This document shows, one piece after another, positions 56,005 through 64,000 of a stretch of 64,000 bases of DNA; the stretch's first letter is position 1, and every line of letters starts with the position of its first letter. The translations under genes were made by a program, and so were the position numbers. Source of the stretch: Dipetalonema caudispina (lineage: Eukaryota; Nematoda; Chromadorea; Rhabditida; Onchocercidae). Below the pieces are notes generated by a model. That model was not told the origin of the DNA. It made no database searches and saw only the letters and a program-made list of their open reading frames with translations. The stretch spans positions 110,551-174,550 of the forward strand of contig JABVXV010000112.1 of the NCBI GenBank assembly GCA_013365325.1, read 5' to 3'.

Positions 56005-59000
56005 ATGGCTGATACAAAAATTGATAACGTGATGGATGGCGTAAGTGAAAGTAAATTCTTGTTTTGTTTACTTTTTTTGTTTGTTTTATTAAATAATTGT
56101 TTATCTTTCTTTTGTTTGTTTTGGACTTCTGTTTGTACTATATACTTTAGTATAACAATTATCATTTCACAACATGTCCTTCCTGTTTTTCATCATTGTT
56201 ATGCTCATACTTAGGAATAATTAAAACTATTATTAGAATATTTAATCTGAAAAGTTATAAGATATATCATAATACAAAAAATTATTAAAATTTTTGAGAA
56301 ATATTGCAATTATTTATCGAATATTTGTTGTGACCATCAATATTTTAAGTGTTATCAAAAAGTTGAAGATAACATTTAGCATAGTTTTAACTGATAAGCT
56401 ATTATCAGATTAGTGATTTTCAAGTAATTGAATTAATAACAATTTTTAATATTGATTATAGTAAATTCATCGAAATTTCTTTACCATCATTTATTGAATG
56501 CGCTACCTTTCAGTTTATTTAAAACTAACAATTATAGGAACTGAAGATGACAACATGAAGATAGAATTTGAGAAGGAAGACGACAGTGAAATGAGTGTTT
56601 CAAGTAATGAAGATTTTGAAGTATGTCAGCAATGATTTTTTTTAAAAGTCTTTTAAGAACTTGAAAAACAATGATGCATCGTCTCGTATCTGAGTTCATA
56701 AATCGTCAACAGTGAATCATATTTGAATTAGAATTTTGTCACTCTCAGGATCCATTTCATCTAAGTGATCCTGCCGTTCCTATCTTATTCTTTCAAGTGA
56801 TACTATGTTGGAATGGTTCACATCTTCACAGTGTTGTTTGAATTTAATCATTTCAAATACTACTTGCACCTATCTTATGCTAGATTACAGTGTCTTGAGT
56901 TTGATGGAAATGTTTAACCAAGTAAGGGAAATGGGAATAGAGATAGTATCAGAATTTCAAAACTGCTAAGATATTCAGTGAATATATTTAGTCAAGTTGC
57001 TCAGATGTTCAAAGAAGTGCGTGTTATATTGGTGACGCAACTGCTCGTCAGATACGGCCGAGCATCAACCTCCTGAAGAACCTTACAATGTCTTCCTCTT
57101 CTTTTTTGTATTGATACATCCGCTGGTTAACTTATCAATGGAAGAGAAATAAAAGTATGAATTATTAACTAATTCAAAAAATGATTTGTTTTGAAATTTA
57201 GATTATTGGCGGTCAAGCGCGAACATCTGGACATGCAGCTAGTGATGGTGGAAAGTCGAATGATCCATTTATTGATTTGTTTAAAAAGCACGTCGTGCAA
57301 CGACGTGTACCAAGTTCGATAGCGTATTATTTTTATCTTGAATATGCATGAATAAATGTTAAAATGCTGCATCGAAAAAAAGCATTTTGACTAGAGCATT
57401 TCAAATATTTGAAAATAAATTGTTAGAATTCTGGCTGAAAAGAAATTATCAGAATTCTGGCTGGTCGATAGAGGATTTTCGTCCTTTTTAACAATGAATT
57501 AATATCTGCTTTTGGTGAAATGACCGTTCTGCTATCAAATATAATAGAATGCTAATAATAATCTTAAAATTCTGAATTTTGTAATTGAATCCTTATAGTA
57601 TTATCCCACGATTTGCAACGGAAACGAGCAATGGAATCAGCGGTGTTAACATGCACTCCAAAGTTCAATAATAAAGAGGTAACAACTAATTCTGAGAATT
57701 ATTTTATTCGTATGTACGAAGAGATTGCTTTGTGCATATTAGGGAAATTAAACTTTTGTCGCTTTAAAGTGAGGTAGCTTCAAAGGCAGAAACATAAGAT
57801 TTTTAAGGAGTTTTAGGACAAATAATATTACTTCCATGTGATTTCCATTTCAAAACAACTCTTGCTTTTTTCTGATTCCTTCTTATCGGTTATCTTTTTT
57901 GCATTTCAGTAGCTTTGAAATCAAATTTCAGGAACATAATGAATCGCAAATCAAAGATGATTGTTCATGTATGTTGTGGAAGGTGTTGTTCATCATAACA
58001 GTCGGAATAATTACTTTTCAGTTACAATTACTTCTTAAACGTCCAGAGGTACCAATAATTCTGACAGTAATTTTCATATCAGAGTACCACAGAATACGCC
58101 TCCAAAAGTTTGAAGCAGCTGGAGAGATCTTTCTTTTGTTAACCGGCCGACCTAAATGTTCGGATGACCGACTTCGGTCAAGTGGAGAGTTGAGGTACCA
58201 CTAGCGATGAGCGTCACTGAGTGTTGGCCGTTGAATGATCCTCAAAACTTAGTGATATTGTCTGTCATGAAATGCTTATCGCTATCATTCAAATTTCAGG
58301 AGAATACTTTTGATGAAAATGAACATCGTGATGAGACACTAGAAGAAACAATTGCCAGACAGCAGCAAATAATCAAAAAATTGGAAAATCAGCTTAAGGT
58401 GACCTTGTCATCTTCTTCATATTTTCAAACTCCATTCTGAGAATGAATCGAATTGCAGTGCAACACATCTATGATTTGCACCTGGTCTTAATTCTTTTAC
58501 TTTTAATTACACAAATAATAAGATATTTTGTTTCAATTAGAGCTGTGCATCACCAGACGTTTATACTCTACCTGTTCGTGTTGAAGAAGAACGAGCTACT
58601 GCATTCGAGAGGAAGGATGGTTTCAATTATTTCGTTCGTTTTAAATTTCATTGTTATATTTATTGCGATTTCGGTTAGAAGAGAAATCTGAAAGTCTAAT
58701 GATCCTATGGAATTCCCTCAAATTCTTGTAATTGTAAGATTTCTAGATTTCTTAGTGTCTTCTTTTTTCTTCAAAATGATTGTTCTCTCTATCATCAATT
58801 TGTTCTTCAGTTTGTAATTGTGGACTGGAAGAAAAGTGATCGAGGAAAGGCACAGCAGCATCTTCATCTGGCATTCAAACAAAGCAATTCTAGTATTTAC
58901 GTCTACGATCATGGTCCATTATCTGGAAGATATTTTACCGTCGGCGATCGAATAATTGATATTGATGGGATTACGTTTATCAGAGCTGCTGATTTAAGAG

Positions 59001-59272
59001 ATCGAATTCTGTGGTCACATCATAACAAAGTGAGAATGCTTTATATAAACATGGAAAATCAAACGGTGACTGGTGGAATTCACGACTTAAGAATAAACGG
59101 TCTCTTATTGAATCATTACGAAATCCATTGGACTGAAAATCATGATAATCTTTTTGTTTAGGATCATTTTACTAGTATCATCGAACGCCCGGCAACGGAA
59201 CAAGCAGTACGTACCGTGTCAACGCTCTTGCAGCCGTCTCTGTCCTCATTTTCTGTAGTACTGTCAGCTTAA
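56005..59272 (+). CDS. PDZ-domain protein, nematode type
   Basis: Exons 56005-56050, 56538-56620, 57202-57304, 57599-57678, 57932-57982, 58022-58048, 58300-58398, 58541-58633, 58811-59029 and 59162-59272, giving 303 residues. Residues 1-60 are acidic and Ser-rich. About 65-104 is a basic helical block (FKKHVVQR...HDLQRKRAMESAVLTC). About 131-163 is a short coiled coil (TIARQQQIIKKLENQLK). About 187-285 form a single PDZ domain with VGDRIIDIDG (about 238-247) and a last strand ending SIIERP. The usual GLGF loop is replaced by HLHLAF, so ligand binding may be atypical. The protein lies immediately downstream of the membrane-protein cluster and converges on the kinase gene. The frame is open 5' of the chosen ATG up to another ATG at 55813 across the CA repeat, so the true start is uncertain. 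Exon 8's donor (GTTCGT) and exon 3's (GTGTAC) are weak. Confidence 0.72.
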
Positions 59273-59538
59273 GCAATTTCTTTGATTGTGGTATCGTTCA
59301 GCGCTTGCATGTTTATATGTATTCAAGAAGAATTGCTGGGGTACTTCAAGAGATCGAATTTGTATTTATATATTTACTTCATTACTGGCAAAATAATGAA
59401 TCAATGCTTTAAATCTTATGCACGGCAGTACATGCTATAGTGAATCCACAGAATTACAATTAATTAGTTAATGGATCGAAGGTATGTTGAGCATATGTCA
59501 AGGAGAGGATGGAATATGGATGTTGATGATATTTCTTA

Positions 59539-59544
59539 TTTATT
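59539..59544 (-). promoter_or_regulatory. Poly(A) signal of the kinase gene
   Basis: AATAAA on the minus strand, 21 bp past the kinase stop codon, inside the short gap between the two convergent genes. Confidence 0.7.
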
Positions 59545-59564
59545 TTTGTTTTTGTACATTGTCA

Positions 59565-62302
59565 TTAGAAATTATCGCATGTTTGCATGAAATAGTAGGA
59601 CCGATCATCATTTTCTGCTAGCCCAGCATTGCCATGATTCAAGTTGAGACGGTTGTGATTATGATTGGTACTATTGCGATCACATGATGTTAATAGCTCA
59701 CGATGATTTTTCGCTTCGAAATCGTTAAAAGGAAGACGTTGGCAGGGCTGAAATGCAGTAGATATGAATGGGGCACATATTTCAGATTTTTGCGAATATT
59801 CATCAAATGAGTTCGAATATGCTTTTTGACATTAGCGATGTCATCATCGGTTACTTTATCTCTGAATATTATGATGTTGAAAAATGACAAGAATTGGATT
59901 TGGACATATGTTGATACGTTACTAGTGCTATAACAAAAGCGTTGTAACCTTTTGAACTGGTTGCCAATCCAGACGACTGTCAGCATTGAAATTTCGCTGC
60001 GTTAAGTCAAGATCCTAGAAGTTTTGATGATCGAAAGTTAAGGTGCAAGTACTTTTTTTAAGAATATATAATATTAGTAAGTTAAAATCAGAAAATTAAT
60101 AGAGCCTACAATTTCGTTGACAATGTGATGATATTCCGGTTCATGATAGAAACTGGCACGACAAAGGTGACGATGAAGTACTACTAATGATGCTGGTGGA
60201 TTTGCTTCCGTGCCATACTTTTGTCTTAGTAAATCTATATTTTCCTTCATTTTTTCCACTTCGGTCTTTTCGTTTACATAACGCCATGGTAACTGTCCAA
60301 CCATATTTTCCACACTAATATAATAAACGGACCAAAGATCATCATAACGTGACATATCCTGAGAAAAATAATTGAATTTTATATGCTGATGTTTGAAAAG
60401 AGTTCTTTATTTCTATAGGTCATCCATTCTAAAGATTACATGACATCAAAAAATTTTTAGCTCTGAAATGATAAATAATGATGCAAACATTTTACTGATA
60501 TACTTTACTTTAACTTTCAATTAGATATTTAGTAAAAATTCATTGTGAATCATCTGTTGAATAATAAGAATGTATTAATTTACCTGATGTCGATGTGTGG
60601 TAAGAGATGCATAACGGACAGTACCATGAAATGCACTTGATTCTCGTCTTGTTTTAATGACACCATTTCGTGCAATATAATGACGTGCCATACCAAAATC
60701 AACAAGATATAACTCTTGTTTACCTTGCAATTGTATTCCAACACAAAAATTTGCAGGTTTTACATCTCTTCAAAAAAAAAAAAAAGAAATTGGCAATGAT
60801 TGGTGTACATTTTCAACAAATAAATGATTAAAATATATATTATAATTCATTCTAGTAATTCATCTTTTTGTTTATTTTTAATCAAACTAGAAATTATTAT
60901 CACCGATGAATCCATCCTAAACGGTGTAAAAATTTAAGTGCCAAAATCATTTTTTTCATAAGCCAAAGTGATGTAACTATTGTGAAGCAATCTTCTTTTG
61001 TACTTTTCTTTAGTTCACGAATATTTTTCCCACATAAATCCATTACCTAAATCGATCGTTTTCAAAGCTTTTAAACACTTATAATTTACATAATGTTGAA
61101 GCATCAATTAAATTCAAGTCAAAATTTTGTGCATGCATTATTAAGTTGGATTTATTATATAAACTTGTAAGAGATAAACCGAAATTTCTTCACTTCTTTT
61201 GATCAGGTAGAAGATATGATCATGAAAATTTTGAGTTCAAAAGATTTTGAAGAAAATTTGTGGACAAACCATATATCGGACATTATGTGTTTCACCGTAT
61301 CCGTAATAATTTGGTATTGGTTCCTTAGGAGGTTTCCGATAATTTTGTCTGATAGCATGATTGAGTGCCTCCAAACAGGTTGCTTCTATGCGCAGCAATG
61401 GAATCTTTTAAAACTATCAATCATGAAAACTATTTACACCAAAATAGCAATTTTTTTACAAATGAATTTTTGGAATTTGCGTTTATATAAACCTTTAAAA
61501 TGCATTGCATAGCAGCTGTCATAGACGACTGCATCAGCTTCGCAATAAAATTTTTTAAATCAATTACCAAAAAGCCGAAATTTTAGCTGTCGAGTTTTAT
61601 TAGCTACCAAAATTTTAGTCGCCTTACGTTCTTCATTTTAAACAATTATCAAATTAAGAGAAATTAGACTTTTCATATACCTTGGCATCGATCGATTCAG
61701 CTTTTATGGCGACCAGTTCACCGGTATTAATATTTGTGCCAGAATATACCTGAACATCGGCTATTCCCTACGGTAATGCCAGAGTATACCTGAACATGGG
61801 CTCTTCCCTAGTCTGGTAGTCAAAACCCAATCTGTTGGATCTGCTCGAGATATATATATTGTAAGCCATACCAGGTACAATAACCGGTTAGTACCGGAAA
61901 CGGAATGACTTGATAAACGGTGCTGCGAGGTGAACGAATTTGAGAACTTACTTCTAACTCCCCGATTCATTTTTCATTTTTCAAATTCATTCTGAATATT
62001 TGTTTTCTCACTCACCATTTCATTACCAAATTATTGGATAAACTTTGAAAATTTCCAGTTCGAATAACTTTTCCTGTCCACGTTCAGGAGCAAGTATCTT
62101 CATAGGTTTGAAATTGAAAAAAGAAAGAAACAAGTTTTTAATTTCGTTTACTAAAAAAGGTTACTGAAAGATTCTGAACCTGTCCGAAGCCACCAGCGCT
62201 TATCAGTTGGTTCAGATTAAAATGTTTGTTGATTTGTGATCCAGATGAAAATAACAGCTTTGAGGTACCATCAGGTGCTATTGCTTCTTCATTTTTCTGC
62301 AT
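59565..62302 (-). CDS. Tau-tubulin-kinase-like / CK1-superfamily protein kinase
   Basis: Minus-strand exons 62302-62180, 61749-61681, 61404-61270, 61046-60904, 60767-60584, 60358-60110, 60014-59949 and 59747-59565, giving 383 residues. Order of kinase signatures: Gly-loop ISAGGFGQVY (34-43) in which the first Gly is Ser35; VAIK with Lys57; helix C Glu71 in LLRIEATCLEAL; catalytic loop HRDVKPANF (156-164); DFG at 180-182 in LVDFGMARHY; then GTVRYASLTTHRHQ and MSRYDDLWSVYY, and VGQLPWR, which are characteristic of the CK1/TTBK group. Catalytic residues are all present, so activity is expected on Ser/Thr. The C-terminal about 80 residues are Asn/His-rich and unrelated to known domains. Expanded kinases of this group are common in nematodes. 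A TATACAG acceptor ends 9 bp before the ATG. The exon 3 acceptor (TTTTAAAAG) is poor, and the intron 1 region is unusual. Confidence 0.85.
61737..61810. repeat. 40-bp tandem duplication spanning a kinase splice acceptor
   Basis: Units 61737-61770 and 61777-61810 match at 31 of 34 positions. Each contains the intron end ATGTTCAG and the first bases of kinase exon 2 (GTATAnTCTGGC). Only the inner copy keeps the frame; use of the outer acceptor would reach a stop after about 20 codons. Confidence 0.85.
61811..61970. mobile_element. GC-richer block in kinase intron 1, possible insertion
   Basis: About 160 bp, visibly more G+C-rich than the surrounding intron (by eye in the mid-40% range). It directly adjoins the duplicated acceptor and is open on the minus strand from an ATG at 61970 (61761-61970). 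The composition suggests DNA of different origin such as a repeat fragment. No terminal repeats or recognisable transposon protein were found, so the element type is unknown. Confidence 0.3.
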
Positions 62303-62312
62303 TGCTTCACCT

Positions 62313-63779
62313 GTATATTTGTAACTTGCAAATACTTATTAATTGAACTTCAAAAAAATTAGGAAATATTGCAGATATTGAAAGAGATCAAAAACATTTA
62401 AAAAAAAAAAATGAATTTCTGTAACTATTGATTTCGTCACCAATTTAATCAATTTCCGAGAAGTTTGACAGTGTTTTCAAATGTGCATGAACTGTGAAAT
62501 GCGACGCTGTCCGGTCGAGAAATAAACAAAATGATGAAATGACGATTTAGAAACCGATCGCACTGTTTTGTAAGAATTATTCCGAATATGGAATGTCCAA
62601 GAATGCAAATTTCTTCCCTAAATTTGAAGAACAAATTGTTATGAAAATTTGAATTCTATGAAATTTAGCATTTTTCAGAACTTTAATCTCAAATAACGTA
62701 GACTACAAATAGAGCACCATTCTTTAGGGAGGAAGTTGTGGCATTAAAAATTGAGAATGTAAAGCCTAATCACTCAAGCCTAGGCTGCTGTAATGTGATA
62801 AAGTACTTTGAGGACGAAAACAAGTTTTTTAAAATCAGATAACTAACGAAATTGGATTTATTCAAATTTTACTGAATCCGTTTGGTCCCAAAAATGGGCC
62901 CTCTTCAACATTGTATCTCATATTAATGTTTGTATCCTTTAAAAGATATGGAAAAAGTTGAGAAATACATACAATGAATGTAATCCACAATTCCGGTAAA
63001 AATAGTAAAAAAAATCTCGGATTCAGAATTTGAGAATCATCAAAACGCGTCAACTTTTTTTGTTATTGAATTTTCGAAAATGAAGTTTTTATTTGTGAAT
63101 ATCAGTTGTCGCATTCCAGAATGCAAAGTGATTCGTATTTTTCCATCATACACAAAGTTAATCGATAAGGAATAAAATTGAAATGTCAATGAACTACAAA
63201 CTTATTTACTTTTTGGTTGAAAATATTTTCGACGCTGTTCCCTCATATTTCTGAATAATACATCAAATATTTTGCATGAAAGATGCCTAGTGGCAAAATC
63301 TTATAAAAAAGATTTATCTAATCACAATCTGAATGATTCTTTCATCCTTCTCTACCTATACAATTTTGTTGTCTATTTAATTTTGGCATCATTTTTAAAA
63401 CAGAAATATTCATTTAACATTTCCTTCTGTAGCAGTTTGTTTAATAAATTAAGAAAGGTACAGGTAGGATTTCTATCCTTAAAATGATAGCCTAAGTTAC
63501 TTTCGAGAATATACGTGAAATCTTATCGATGACTTATGCTAAATTTTTAATAATCATATCTTTGAGCTTGTTAGCGTGCTCACTTAATGATTCAAATTTA
63601 TTTTAGTCTATTTTTTGATTTCCAAATTCAAAAAATTTATTTAAATCACAGTTTTCAGATTATTCGAAAATTGTTGCATCAATTTAAGTACTTTTAAAAT
63701 TTGAAAATATAACTTTTTTACTTTGGAATGTTTTTGGTGCATTTAAATGACGACAAGTCAGGGAGTGCGTCAAAATTTT
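62313..63779. other. Upstream flank of the kinase gene
   Basis: AT-rich and without a supported exon. Presumed promoter region of the kinase. No TATA or other element could be assigned with confidence. Confidence 0.4.
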
Positions 63780-63785
63780 CCACAC

Positions 63786-64000
<215 letters not shown>

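Noticed and set aside
59690..59986. 98-codon minus-strand frame
   Set aside because: Out-of-frame reading across kinase exons 7 and 8 and the intron between them.
61216..61512. 98-codon plus-strand frame
   Set aside because: Shadow of kinase exon 3, which is clearly coding on the minus strand.
61811..61970. Possible 5S rRNA or spliced-leader RNA gene
   Set aside because: Composition drew attention, but no match to the conserved 5S or spliced-leader core could be seen.
62023..62104. Exon-like frame (MKILAPERGQEKLFELEIFK...) inside kinase intron 1
   Set aside because: It would sit between the Gly-loop and the VAIK lysine and break the kinase fold. It lacks a proper acceptor, and the flanking exons join perfectly without it. 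Kept only as a possible relic or chance frame.

Overview
This is eukaryotic nuclear DNA, most likely from a nematode and plausibly an AT-rich parasitic (filarial-like) one. The evidence is roughly 70% A+T, coding sequence split into small exons with GT...TTTTCAG introns of about 40-2000 bp, splice-acceptor-like sequences a few bases upstream of several start codons (the pattern left by spliced-leader trans-splicing), and a nematode-style PDZ protein next to a CK1/TTBK-type kinase. The species is not identified. No bacterial operon, CRISPR, rRNA or tRNA was seen. Almost all coding exons were built by hand from splice sites, reading frames and comparison between paralogues.

Layout. (1) Four paralogous genes, called A (2915-5673, -), B (18395-20909, -), C (44082-47226, +) and D (51962-53559, +), encode predicted type I membrane proteins of 326-356 residues. 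Each has five coding exons with the same intron phases (0,0,0,2) and the same order: signal peptide plus a WxxxCL...C module, a 49-residue exon 2 with G-x-DP-x-Y, a C-F-N...C-P-x-C exon, a transmembrane exon, and a fast-diverging cytoplasmic tail. All four tails end in valine. I do not recognise the family. (2) A relic of a fifth exon 1 lies between C and D. (3) A PDZ-domain gene (56005-59272, +) and a tau-tubulin/casein-kinase-1-like kinase gene (59565-62302, -) meet tail to tail with under 300 bp between their stop codons. (4) The remainder is AT-rich, gene-poor DNA. It holds a possible small secreted peptide gene (43326-43532), an unassigned pair of exons (14827-16096, -), an unrecognised and apparently frameshifted reading frame (25885-26351, -), microsatellites and two strikingly perfect intronic hairpins.

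How the genes may work together (inference). The membrane proteins could display a disulfide-bonded ectodomain outside the cell and a C-terminal valine inside. A C-terminal valine is the usual kind of end bound by PDZ domains, and a PDZ gene lies next to the cluster. A TTBK-like kinase beside it would complete a receptor/scaffold/kinase neighbourhood. In nematodes, expanded CK1/TTBK kinases are often male germ-line genes, so a sperm-surface role is one hypothesis. Nothing in the sequence proves it.
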